From Bacteroides acidifaciens (GTDB taxonomy: Bacteria > Bacteroidota > Bacteroidia > Bacteroidales > Bacteroidaceae): DNA of 64,000 nucleotides. This document shows, one piece after another, positions 19,364 to 26,865 of the stretch. The notes under the pieces were generated by a model, which had not been told where the DNA came from, did no database searches, and was given only the letters and a program-made list of their open reading frames with translations. The position numbers and the translations under genes are program-made. The DNA lies in the NCBI RefSeq assembly GCF_903181435.1, contig NZ_CAEUHO010000004.1, positions 248,001 through 312,000 on the forward strand, written 5' to 3'. The stretch's first letter is position 1. Every line of letters begins with the position of its first letter.

Positions 19364-21391
19364 ATGAATATGAAAAATATATTATTGACAGTCTGCGTAG
19401 TAGCTCTGGTAATGACGAGCTGTACGCAAGAGGATATCTTTTCGTCTGACGGGAATAAAGAACTGCTCGAAAAGTCGCAATTCACGTTGATAGGGCTTAC
19501 TTCTGCCCGGACACGTACTTCTATTGGTGATAAGACGGGAGATATTTATCCGGTACTTTGGAGTGATGGGGATGCTCTCGGACTTTTCTCCCGCACCGAA
19601 GGGGCGGATATAGATAATGTGGAGGCTTTATTGAGCGATGAATCTGTCGGACAGAACTCCGGTATTTTTACAGCGGAAGGTGTAAATCCGGCGAAAGAGG
19701 GAGAAACGAAAATTCTTGTCTATTATCCTTATAAGGCAAGTACGAAACTGGCAGACGAGGGTAATAAGCTTACTGCTTCTCTCGCCACTGAACAGGAGCA
19801 GAGCAAGCCTGGGGATAGTCACCATATCGGTAAATATGGTTTTGCCTATGCAACAACGACAGTGGGCAGTACGAGTAAATCTGCACAGTTTTCTCTGAGG
19901 CATCCGATGGCGTATGTGAAATTCAGCATTTCTTCGCAGGAGCTTTCTACTTATAAACTGAAAAGTGTATCTTTATATGATAAGGATACCCGGACACCTC
20001 TTTCCGGTACGTTTACTGCCAATCTGGATACGGACGAACTGACTTTCGATTCGGAAAATAAACCGTATGCGACTGTTTCTTTAGCCGTTCCCGAACTACT
20101 TGCCACTACTCAGGAGCTCTATCTGACCACGTATCCGGCAGAATTAAAAGATAAGCAGGTCTATATCGTTGTTACTTTGGAAGGTGATAATCAGACGACA
20201 GTTACCATTCCTATCTTGAAAGAAGGGAAATCGTTACAGGCAAATGCTGTCAATGTCATTGCCATTAATGACTTGAAACTTTCGGATAACTCATGTGAAT
20301 GGTATGAACCTGTGGAGACGCGTTTGCTAGCCGGTGGATGGGCATATGGTGAATCAAACTGTATAATGACTACTATTTCTTCTTCCGGCGTGAACAATAC
20401 GATTAGTGTAAAGGCACGTGGTAACTTTATGGAAGTGGAAGAGCCAAAATATGCCGGAACTATTTTCAATTGTGATTTGAACAACGGTCATAAGATGGTA
20501 GGTGTTAACGGCTCTACAACGGATATTTCTCCGATAAGCAGTGAGTATAGTATTACAGTCAATTCTTATAAGGTTTCGAATGGCTATAATGGTGGTTGCG
20601 GTCAGGTAGCGATTTACGGAGAAGACCGTTCGACCGTTCTATGGAGCTTTATCGTATGGATGACGCCTGTTCCGGCAGAACATGTTTACGGGAATACCGG
20701 TTATATTGTTCAAGACCGTAATTTGGGCACATATACGATAGAAGATAACTGGAAGACGAATGGAGTTTATTTCCAATGGGGACGTCCTACTCCGTTCGGT
20801 TGGGGGGCAAATGGGTATTACTCAATGCCCACCGAGGCTACGGATGTCCGTTTCTCCATAGAACATCCCCGTGAGTTGCTTTATACTGCGACAGTGGATA
20901 ATACGAAGTCCGACTGGTATTTGGGAGCGTGGACAGGTGCGCGTACTGACCGTAAGGATGATTTTTGGGGAAATCCGAACGAATCGAATACTTTTAATAA
21001 TCCGTCTGACGGTCATAAGTCTATCTATGACCCTTGTCCGAAAGGTTACCGTGTGGTATCTCCGGGAGTATTGGCAGAGGTGGAAAAGAGTGGTGAGTAT
21101 GTGAAACAAGCGAGTATCGGAGTGATAAGATACTGTTATGACGGTACGAACTATGCTTATTGGCCGTTAGCTGGTGCTCGCTGGGGGTCTAATCCGTCAG
21201 ACCGTACTACTAATAATTCTACAACTGCCGCTTGTTATTGGTCGAACTCACCTGCTACTAATTACGGAAATGATAAAGACCAGGGTGGCAGTGCGATATA
21301 TTATAAATCGGCTGATAAGACATGGACTCATTCCGCGGGGCGTTCCCATGCTTTTTCCGTACGTTGTATGAAAGATACGGAGAACCGTTAA
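19364..21391 (+). CDS. Fimbrillin-like lipoprotein with a C-terminal FISUMP-type (C-type lectin-like) domain
   Basis: 675 residues from ATG 19364, chosen because it places a lipoprotein signal at the start (MKNILLTVCVVALVMTSC). Residues about 25-300 resemble Mfa1/fimbrillin-like domains (RTRTSIGDKTGDIYPVLWSD, LRHPMAYVKFSIS). The C-terminal third has the GYIVQDRNLGTY ... FQWGRPTPFGWG ... YDPCPKGYRV ... AFSVRCMKD pattern of the Fibrobacter major paralogous (FISUMP) domain. It is the last gene of the susC operon and probably acts as the extra surface glycan-binding protein of the locus. The combination of a fimbrillin-type front and a lectin-like back is unusual for that job. Confidence 0.75.
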   Translation: MNMKNILLTVCVVALVMTSCTQEDIFSSDGNKELLEKSQFTLIGLTSARTRTSIGDKTGDIYPVLWSDGDALGLFSRTEGADIDNVEALLSDESVGQNSGIFTAEGVNPAKEGETKILVYYPYKASTKLADEGNKLTASLATEQEQSKPGDSHHIGKYGFAYATTTVGSTSKSAQFSLRHPMAYVKFSISSQELSTYKLKSVSLYDKDTRTPLSGTFTANLDTDELTFDSENKPYATVSLAVPELLATTQELYLTTYPAELKDKQVYIVVTLEGDNQTTVTIPILKEGKSLQANAVNVIAINDLKLSDNSCEWYEPVETRLLAGGWAYGESNCIMTTISSSGVNNTISVKARGNFMEVEEPKYAGTIFNCDLNNGHKMVGVNGSTTDISPISSEYSITVNSYKVSNGYNGGCGQVAIYGEDRSTVLWSFIVWMTPVPAEHVYGNTGYIVQDRNLGTYTIEDNWKTNGVYFQWGRPTPFGWGANGYYSMPTEATDVRFSIEHPRELLYTATVDNTKSDWYLGAWTGARTDRKDDFWGNPNESNTFNNPSDGHKSIYDPCPKGYRVVSPGVLAEVEKSGEYVKQASIGVIRYCYDGTNYAYWPLAGARWGSNPSDRTTNNSTTAACYWSNSPATNYGNDKDQGGSAIYYKSADKTWTHSAGRSHAFSVRCMKDTENR

Positions 21392-21423
21392 GCTTTTCTG
21401 CCGGAACGGAATTATAAATAGAA

Positions 21424-22449
21424 TCAGTTCGATAGAAGTGCTAAAATTATCCGTTTGAATATTAGGAACATAGTGATAAAAGTATTAAATTTATAGTGCT
21501 CAATTATAACATTTAAACGATTACCACTATGTTCTCAGAGGCTAAAGTTACAGAGATTTATTGTATGGCAGACGATTTTTTCAAGGAATTTGCTATCCAA
21601 CAAGAAACATATATGATTAAGGATACATCCCATAAGCATCGTAACAAACCTAACCGTATGAGTGCTGCGGAAATTATGGTCATTCTCATCCTGTTTCATT
21701 CCGGCGGTTTTCGATGTTTCAAACACTATTATCAGGAATATGTCTGCAAGCATCTGCCCCATCTGTTTCCCAAACGTGTGTCTTATAATCGGTTTGTTGA
21801 ATTGGAGAAGGAAGTGTTGCTCCCACTGACAATCTTCATCAAACAGGTACTTTTAGGAACCTGCATGGGTATCAGTTTTGTGGATTCCACTCCCTTGCGT
21901 GTGTGTCGTAACCAACGCATATTCGTTCATAAGACATTTAAAGGTCTCGCCGAGAGAGGGAAATGCTTGATGGGATGGTTCTTTGGGTTTAAATTACATT
22001 TGATAATCAATGATAAAGGTGAGATTCTCAATTTTATGTTCACACTGGGAAATGTAGATGACCGGGAACCTTTGAAGCAGGGACGGTTCTTAGATAATAT
22101 AAAAGGAAAACTGTGTGCCAACAAAGGGTATATCGGACAGGCATTGTTTGAAACTCTGTTTCTTGATGGTATACAATTGATAACCAAAGTAAAGAATAAA
22201 ATGAAGAACTCTCTGATGAACATTGCGGATAAAATCCTGTTAAGGAAACGTGCCTTGATTGAAACGGTTAATGATGAACTGAAGAATATCGCACAGATAG
22301 AGCACTCAAGACACCGCTCTTTCAACAACTTCATTGCGAATGCCCTCTCGGCAATTGCAGCATATTGCTTTTTTGAGAAGAAGCCGGTCATTGATATCGA
22401 ATTCATCAAAGACAGGCAACTTGCATTGTTTTGAATTATATCGAACTGA
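21424..22449 (+). mobile_element. IS982-family insertion sequence
   Basis: About 1.03 kb bounded by an 11-bp perfect inverted repeat, tcagttcgata at 21424-21434 and its complement at 22439-22449, enclosing one intact transposase gene. Its right end abuts a truncated Rhs tip leader (22452-22490). A target-site duplication is not evident, so the exact ends may differ by a few bases. The same 11-mer also occurs at 46419-46429 and 52359-52369 without a transposase. Confidence 0.75.
21529..22434 (+). CDS. IS982-family transposase
   Basis: 301 residues, uninterrupted. DDE-type transposase of the IS982 group: N-terminal MSAAEIMVILILFHSGGFRC, central FVDSTPLRVC (first Asp), LHLIINDKGEI, then GNVDDREPL (second Asp), ANKGYIGQALFE, and RALIETVNDELKNI with the third acidic residue. 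Length is normal for the family. The gene occupies almost the whole element and appears functional. Confidence 0.9.
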   Translation: MFSEAKVTEIYCMADDFFKEFAIQQETYMIKDTSHKHRNKPNRMSAAEIMVILILFHSGGFRCFKHYYQEYVCKHLPHLFPKRVSYNRFVELEKEVLLPLTIFIKQVLLGTCMGISFVDSTPLRVCRNQRIFVHKTFKGLAERGKCLMGWFFGFKLHLIINDKGEILNFMFTLGNVDDREPLKQGRFLDNIKGKLCANKGYIGQALFETLFLDGIQLITKVKNKMKNSLMNIADKILLRKRALIETVNDELKNIAQIEHSRHRSFNNFIANALSAIAAYCFFEKKPVIDIEFIKDRQLALF

Positions 22450-22451
22450 CG

Positions 22452-22490
22452 TTATTTAAATCTTTTGTCTGATTACCATTGGTAGCATAT
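22452..22490 (-). pseudogene. Stub of an orphan Rhs tip cut by the IS element
   Basis: On the minus strand this short stretch reads like the beginning of the Rhs tip near 26065-26035: a Y-A/V-T-N-G-N-x-T-K-D-L-N sequence preceded by the same AT-rich leader. It stops at the right end of the IS. The rest of the tip is missing, since the fimbrillin-like gene lies on the other side of the IS. Confidence 0.6.
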
Positions 22491-22505
22491 TAGAGAATAT
22501 AAAAT

Positions 22506-22551
22506 ACCCTAATACAAATGGACTATTTTCTCAGTCAACTTATATCAGGGT
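22506..22551 (-). terminator. Cassette-end hairpin, copy 1
   Basis: Imperfect 19-bp stem, 22506-22524 with 22533-22551. Near-identical hairpins stand at 24500-24542 and 26082-26127, always after an immunity gene and just before an Rhs tip leader. Confidence 0.6.
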
Positions 22552-22577
22552 AAGACAGTTTGCCTTAAAAATAAAAA

Positions 22578-22619
22578 ACTACTCTAATATATCAGCCAAA
22601 AGCTTTATATTAGAGTAGT
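22578..22619 (-). terminator. Terminator of the Imm26-like gene
   Basis: Perfect 13-bp stem, actactctaatat at 22578-22590 with 22607-22619, followed on the minus strand by a T-rich run. It lies 39 bp beyond the stop codon of the gene ending at 22658. Confidence 0.8.
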
Positions 22620-22657
22620 CATTTATATTCAAAAAAATCCAGTTCTAAGGAGGATAA

Positions 22658-23164
22658 TTATTCAAAACCAGGATAATAGAAGTTGTATTTGCCTGTCTTT
22701 ATTCGATGAACTATACTATATGGATTTATGACCATTCCAATCTCTGCTTCTCGATTCTTACCTCGCAATTTTCCTACATCTTTAAAGTCATCGTCTCCGA
22801 TATGCCACACATACCATTTATGAGAGACCTCAAGAAAAGGATCGCCTTCTTTGCGATCTGCTTCATCTGTGTCTCTAAAAATAATATGTTTAATATCTCC
22901 TACTTCCGGAATACTCCCGACCTTTTCCCACAGGGAAAGTTTCACTCCCGATTTTGTCACACAATGGGCGTAGAACTCAACCTCACCATTAACTATTTCA
23001 GCCAATGGAGGTTGTTCTTCGATTCCATATACCTTCTTGAACGCTCTGATTACATCACTATTCAACTGTGTCAAATCAAAAGCTATCAATTGAAAGTATT
23101 TCTTCTCGTTTTCTGAAACCTTCACAGAAAACACATCACCGATTTTTGTGCGTACTCTTTTCAT
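22658..23164 (-). CDS. Imm26-like immunity protein, cytoplasmic
   Basis: 168 residues from ATG 23164 (MKRVRTKIGDVFSVKV); an upstream in-frame start would add seven residues of no evident value. The N-terminal IGDVFSV strand, central FYAHCVTKSGVKLSLWEKVG and C-terminal MVINPYSIVHRIKTGKYNFY resemble the Imm26 family of polymorphic toxin systems. No signal peptide or membrane segment is present, so it would act against a cytoplasmic toxin. No toxin gene is directly upstream, so it may be an orphan immunity gene. The family match is from memory and moderate. Confidence 0.6.
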   Translation of the reverse strand: MKRVRTKIGDVFSVKVSENEKKYFQLIAFDLTQLNSDVIRAFKKVYGIEEQPPLAEIVNGEVEFYAHCVTKSGVKLSLWEKVGSIPEVGDIKHIIFRDTDEADRKEGDPFLEVSHKWYVWHIGDDDFKDVGKLRGKNREAEIGMVINPYSIVHRIKTGKYNFYYPGFE

Positions 23165-23272
23165 TTTATACCATATTGTTCCCAATATTTGGGAGATATT
23201 GAATTTATTTTATTATACAACTGACCGCCATTCTTTTCTAATCAAACTTAGAGAAGAATCAAAACAAAAAGC

Positions 23273-23311
23273 CCTGATATAGGATAAGGGTTAGCTATAG
23301 CCTACATCAGG
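23273..23311 (-). terminator. Terminator after the 86-residue gene
   Basis: Stem cctgatatagg (23273-23283) with cctacatcagg (23301-23311), 11 bp with one G-T pair, followed on the minus strand by a T-rich tract. It lies 33 bp beyond the stop at 23344. Confidence 0.75.
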
Positions 23312-23343
23312 ACATAAATACGAAAATCACGTGTAAGGCAAAA

Positions 23344-23604
23344 TTAAAACAGAATCATTTCTTTTAAAATTTGCGCTGTATTTTCCGTATCACAACACTC
23401 TTTTAATCTTTTATTTACATCTTCTATAAAAGAAACTGAAACTTTCTTGTTTTTTATAAGAAACAAATCTTGCATGAATCCATCAATCAAAGACCAATGT
23501 TTATAATCCATGAATTCTTTCTCTGTCAATGTTGCTACATGAGCTAACGCATCCCCATTACCATGATATTTCTTGTAAATTTCAAGATGTTCTTTCGTAA
23601 TCAT
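23344..23604 (-). CDS. Small helical protein, probable immunity protein
   Basis: 86 residues, mostly alpha-helical by composition (ITKEHLEIYKKYHGNGDALA, LTEKEFMDYKHWSLIDGFMQ). No signal peptide. It begins 4 bp after the stop codon of the methyltransferase/toxin-tail chimaera, the spacing of a toxin/immunity pair, and is followed by its own terminator. I do not recognise the family; the immunity role is inferred from position only. Confidence 0.6.
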   Translation of the reverse strand: MITKEHLEIYKKYHGNGDALAHVATLTEKEFMDYKHWSLIDGFMQDLFLIKNKKVSVSFIEDVNKRLKECCDTENTAQILKEMILF

Positions 23605-23608
23605 AATT

Positions 23609-24181
23609 TTATGGTATTACATGATAAATAATATCAACTCCTTTTTTCTGCAAAATTGGATACTCTATCTTTCCCCAAACACTATTCACATTTATTCCTC
23701 CTGCATTCTGAGCAAACTCCTTCAAAGCCGATTCGGGCTTCACTTCCAGTTCGAAATGCTCTTTCGCAAATTCGCGTACCTGAGGACTTTTCTCCACCGC
23801 TTCTACTTTCCAGCCACGACGCATCATTGTATTAGCGAAATAACCGATTCCCGTACCTATATCGAGCAAGCGCCCCGTCTTACGATGCGACTCTCTGGCT
23901 ACCAGACGCGCTTTGCGACCCAGCATATAGGAACGTACATAATGGTAAATGCTGTTCATCGCGCCCTTGCGCGTATCCGTGTGGGAAATGTAGTCGGGAG
24001 TCTCATAATACTTGCCTATCTCTGCTTCCACGGGGACTCCTTGTGTGAATGTAAATCCACAGTCCTCACACGAATACAGTTCAAACTGCTCGCCCGAAGC
24101 ATAAAAATCCGTGCAAGTCATGACGCGTTTCAAGTGCGTACTGCCACACACCGGACAAGCATTTATACTGAGTTTCTCCAT
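23609..24181 (-). pseudogene. Chimaera: N-terminal part of a SAM methyltransferase joined to a probable toxin tail
   Basis: 190 codons in one open frame. Residues 1-157 are the front of a class I SAM-dependent methyltransferase: a zinc-ribbon-like start (CPVCGSTHLK ... CEDCGFTF) and motif I RLLDIGTGIGYFANTMMRRG. The methyltransferase stops abruptly after ALKEFA near 23711, before the usual motifs II-IV. The last ~33 residues (INVNSVWGKIEYPILQKKGV ending YHVIP) do not belong to that fold and look like the end of a polymorphic toxin; a small immunity-like gene follows after 4 bp. I infer a recombination that dropped a toxin 3' end into a methyltransferase gene. It cannot work as a methyltransferase. 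Confidence 0.65.
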
Positions 24182-24464
24182 TAACTATCTAAGCAAAATT
24201 AAGTGCTGCCTCGAATGACAAGACAACACTATACCCAAATTTGGTGTAAAGAAACAAATAAAAAAGTGATGGATTGGGGTTTTGTTAAGGACTTTTAATA
24301 GAAGAATTGTCTCTGATACAAGATAAGAGTAATTTTGACACTGTTCATATCGGAACAAGATATTTTTTTGAAGAAAGATTATATATAATTCGTCCCACTA
24401 ATGCCACCTGTATATCTTGTATCCGCTTGACCTTTCGGCTATTATGTACGTTGTTCGGCACTTT
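24182..24464. other. Gene-free stretch between cassettes
   Basis: No supported gene. taattttg on the minus strand (24201-24194) is a perfect -7 box 13 nt before the methyltransferase chimaera start and may be its promoter. The rest is AT-rich and gives no recognisable match in any frame. Confidence 0.45.
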
Positions 24465-24542
24465 GTTCCCTTGGTATCATAATAGAGAAAATATAAAATA
24501 CCCTGATATAAATTGGCTTTTTTAGTCAATTTATATCAGGGC
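24465..24542 (-). terminator. Cassette-end hairpin, copy 2, with an Rhs-tip leader trace
   Basis: Stem 24500-24518 with 24524-24542, 19 bp with two mismatches, nearly identical to the hairpins at 22506 and 26082. Immediately beyond it on the minus strand, 24481-24465, is a trace of the same leader (ttggta-cata pattern) that opens the Rhs tips. Confidence 0.65.
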
Positions 24543-24579
24543 AATACAGATTCAAGACATTACCTTAATACAAGAAAGA

Positions 24580-24610
24580 CTCTGGCATAAGTTGAAATCT
24601 TATGCCAGAG
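24580..24610 (-). terminator. Terminator of the 75-residue gene
   Basis: Perfect 12-bp stem ctctggcataag (24580-24591) with 24599-24610, 7-nt loop, followed on the minus strand by a T-rich stretch. It is 5 bp from the stop of the gene ending at 24616. Confidence 0.8.
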
Positions 24611-24615
24611 AAAAG

Positions 24616-24843
24616 TTACTTTAACAAGGAATGTACCCATTCATGAGGAATACCAATATAATGATCATAGCCAACAATATGATTGTTCAAGGCAATAGAT
24701 AATATAACAATTATTGCTGTAGCCACACCTATAATTGCTAAAATTATTGTGTATGGCGTATTTTTATATTCAACAATCTCCTTTTTCCTTTTTCTTTCTA
24801 TATGAGTATTCTTAGTTGTCCACTTCTTTCTTCTCTTTTTCAT
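24616..24843 (-). CDS. Small single-pass membrane protein, candidate immunity protein
   Basis: 75 residues. The N-terminus is strongly basic (MKKRRKKWTTKN, ERKRKKE), followed by one hydrophobic helix at about 33-52 (TIILAIIGVATAIIVILSIA) and a short external tail. By the positive-inside rule the C-terminus faces the periplasm. It begins 7 bp after the Rhs tip that ends at 24851 and is followed at once by a terminator. I do not recognise the family; the immunity role is inferred from position. Confidence 0.6.
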   Translation of the reverse strand: MKKRRKKWTTKNTHIERKRKKEIVEYKNTPYTIILAIIGVATAIIVILSIALNNHIVGYDHYIGIPHEWVHSLLK

Positions 24844-24850
24844 AAATATA

Positions 24851-26035
24851 TTAATGTTGAATCAATTCAGGCAGGATTCTTCTTGCTGATGTTCCAAATC
24901 GGAACCTTTCAGGGTGAAGAAACAATTCTGTCTGTATAATCTCTTTCGGAGATATACCTATTTTATCTTGTATAATTTTCTTGCGTTCTGAAAGCATTTC
25001 GAGACTTTCGATCAATGATTTTCCAGTAAAGTCGACTTCTCCTAACCCCTTTTCTATCTCCCTTGCTTTCATTTCGTAATCAAGTTGTTGCATAGCCAAT
25101 TGAGGATCATCTATCACTATTTCCGTGCTATTTTGAACATTGCCATCTTCTCCATAACGCACAGTGCTAACAAGACTTATCAATTTTTCTCTGAATTCAA
25201 TATAATTGCTTGTCAAATCAACAAAACCTGACAGCCACATTCCGAGCTCATTATTATTGCTCATCTGCACCTCATTACCACCCGGAGTATTAACCATATT
25301 TAAAATAGTCTGAGGTCCCATTCCTACAATCTGCCTTGTGCCATTTCCCCGATAAGTCATAGAAGTTTTTTGTACATAAGACTGCGGTCTCATTCCTCTT
25401 GGATAGAAAGCATAAGGATTGGGTCTGCCTCCGTTCCGATATCCTCTTCTCACAGGTGGATGTGTAGGTCTACCTTGTTTCCCGTCAGGGTCTATATATT
25501 TAACAGGGTTATCGAAACAATAGTTATACAGGCTTAACGAATAGAACTTCTCTGCCATCGGATCCACCGCATGCCATCTGCCAAGCGCTGCATCATACAT
25601 ACGCGCCCCATAATCATACCAATCAAGACCATTCTTCCTATCAAGTTCCTTGCCATTATACTTGTAAGGCTGAACAGACTGGGACGAAGCAAACGTACCG
25701 CCAAACGGATAATAATGATTAACCTCCTCTACGCTTCCATCCTCACTGACAACAACTCGATTGTTTCCCTGATGATCATGTATAAAGTAATGATACTTGT
25801 TGTCATTCAAAGACACATAGCCGGCTTCAGTCAACAAAGTCTTTGCTACTCCATTTTCATAGATCAAATTGCCGCAATAATCCGTCACAGTAGTGTCATT
25901 TCCTATTATGTGCGCAGTACGGAGTTTCCTGCCGTTCGCATCATACAGATAAGAAATACCATTACCGTCAGCAAATTCTATGCGACAAGGCAAATTTAAA
26001 GAATTATATTGAATATCAACAATATTCCTATTCAA
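24851..26035 (-). CDS. Orphan Rhs C-terminal tip with an unknown toxin domain
   Basis: About 394 codons. Residues 1-187 are YD-repeat/RHS-core sequence (ISYLYDANGRKLRT, YHYFIHDHQGNNRVVV, YYPFGG, PYKYNGKELDRKNGLDWYDY, LGRWHAVDPMAEK, KYIDPDG). The last ~205 residues are a separate domain, partly helical (MQQLDYEMKAREIEKGLGEV, LSERKKIIQDKIG), with no motif I recognise. There is no ATG; the frame runs back without a stop to about 26067 through the repeated leader and the only usual-type start is TTG 26035. No signal peptide and no promoter are evident, so this looks like a stored cassette needing recombination into a complete Rhs gene to be expressed. Confidence 0.75.
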   Translation of the reverse strand: MNRNIVDIQYNSLNLPCRIEFADGNGISYLYDANGRKLRTAHIIGNDTTVTDYCGNLIYENGVAKTLLTEAGYVSLNDNKYHYFIHDHQGNNRVVVSEDGSVEEVNHYYPFGGTFASSQSVQPYKYNGKELDRKNGLDWYDYGARMYDAALGRWHAVDPMAEKFYSLSLYNYCFDNPVKYIDPDGKQGRPTHPPVRRGYRNGGRPNPYAFYPRGMRPQSYVQKTSMTYRGNGTRQIVGMGPQTILNMVNTPGGNEVQMSNNNELGMWLSGFVDLTSNYIEFREKLISLVSTVRYGEDGNVQNSTEIVIDDPQLAMQQLDYEMKAREIEKGLGEVDFTGKSLIESLEMLSERKKIIQDKIGISPKEIIQTELFLHPERFRFGTSARRILPELIQH

Positions 26036-26081
26036 ATCTTTTGTCAGGTTCCCGTTGGTAACATATGAAAGAATATAAAAT

Positions 26082-26127
26082 ACCCTGATACAAATTGACT
26101 ATTTTCTCAGTCAACTTATATCAGGGT
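26082..26127 (-). terminator. Cassette-end hairpin, copy 3
   Basis: 19-bp stem, 26082-26100 with 26109-26127, two mismatches. Same sequence type as 22506-22551 and 24500-24542. It lies 25 bp after the stop of the gene ending at 26152 and directly before the next tip leader. Confidence 0.7.
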
Positions 26128-26151
26128 AAGACAGATTTCTTTAAATTCAAG

Positions 26152-26865
26152 TTATTTTGGGTAGAAATAATAATTACCTTCAAAATCAGATATACAGATA
26201 AAGAAAGGCTCTCTTTTTTTTATCTCAATGACTTCACGGGGATAAACAATGGATTCTATGATTGATTTATCTTCAAACTCACCAAGTCTTCGTCGATAAT
26301 CTGATAAAATCGGTATATATACAAAACGGCTATCTTTAAAATAATTATAAAGTTTACCTATCCAGTCTTTTCCTGAATTTCCCCAATGACGTAAAAAGGG
26401 AACAAAAACGGGATGTATTTTTGAATCTTCCACACTTTCAATTGAAGCCCAATAAGCAACAGTATCTTTTGGCGTGCTAAGGACCAAAGAACCATAATCT
26501 GTATATAAAGCAATCGAATCAGTACCATTAATCATTAAAAATCGTCCTATTTCTCCATAACTTGAGTTATCCCAATTCCTTTTATAATAATGTCGAGTGT
26601 TAGAACCGAACAAAAGAGGTTTGTCAGTATGATTCATGACAAAAAATTCAAAACTTACTCTGACGGGGATAGTATCGCCTTTCACTTTGTGCAACGCTAG
26701 AGGACGAAAATCACTTTGGACAACGGTCAGTATTTCCAGTCCTATTGATATTTCACTTTTTTGAGCATATGTATGCATTAGTAGCATAATAAAAAATGTG
26801 AAACAGCAAAAGCGCTTAATTATTCCTGTTGATATAAAACTCACGATTTCTTTGTTTGATTTCAT
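26152..26865 (-). CDS. Exported protein, probable immunity partner of the HEYYGH tip
   Basis: 237 residues from ATG 26865 (MKSNKEIVSFISTG). A hydrophobic segment (RFCCFTFFIMLLMHTYAQ) acts as signal sequence, with likely cleavage after TYA; a start at a later Met is possible. The mature part is beta-rich (SEISIGLEILTVVQSDF, FEFFVMNHTDKPLLFG) with no catalytic motif that I recognise. It overlaps the end of the toxin-tip gene by 50 nt, the usual coupling of toxin and immunity genes. It remains intact although the Rhs gene upstream is broken. Confidence 0.65.
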   Translation of the reverse strand: MKSNKEIVSFISTGIIKRFCCFTFFIMLLMHTYAQKSEISIGLEILTVVQSDFRPLALHKVKGDTIPVRVSFEFFVMNHTDKPLLFGSNTRHYYKRNWDNSSYGEIGRFLMINGTDSIALYTDYGSLVLSTPKDTVAYWASIESVEDSKIHPVFVPFLRHWGNSGKDWIGKLYNYFKDSRFVYIPILSDYRRRLGEFEDKSIIESIVYPREVIEIKKREPFFICISDFEGNYYFYPK

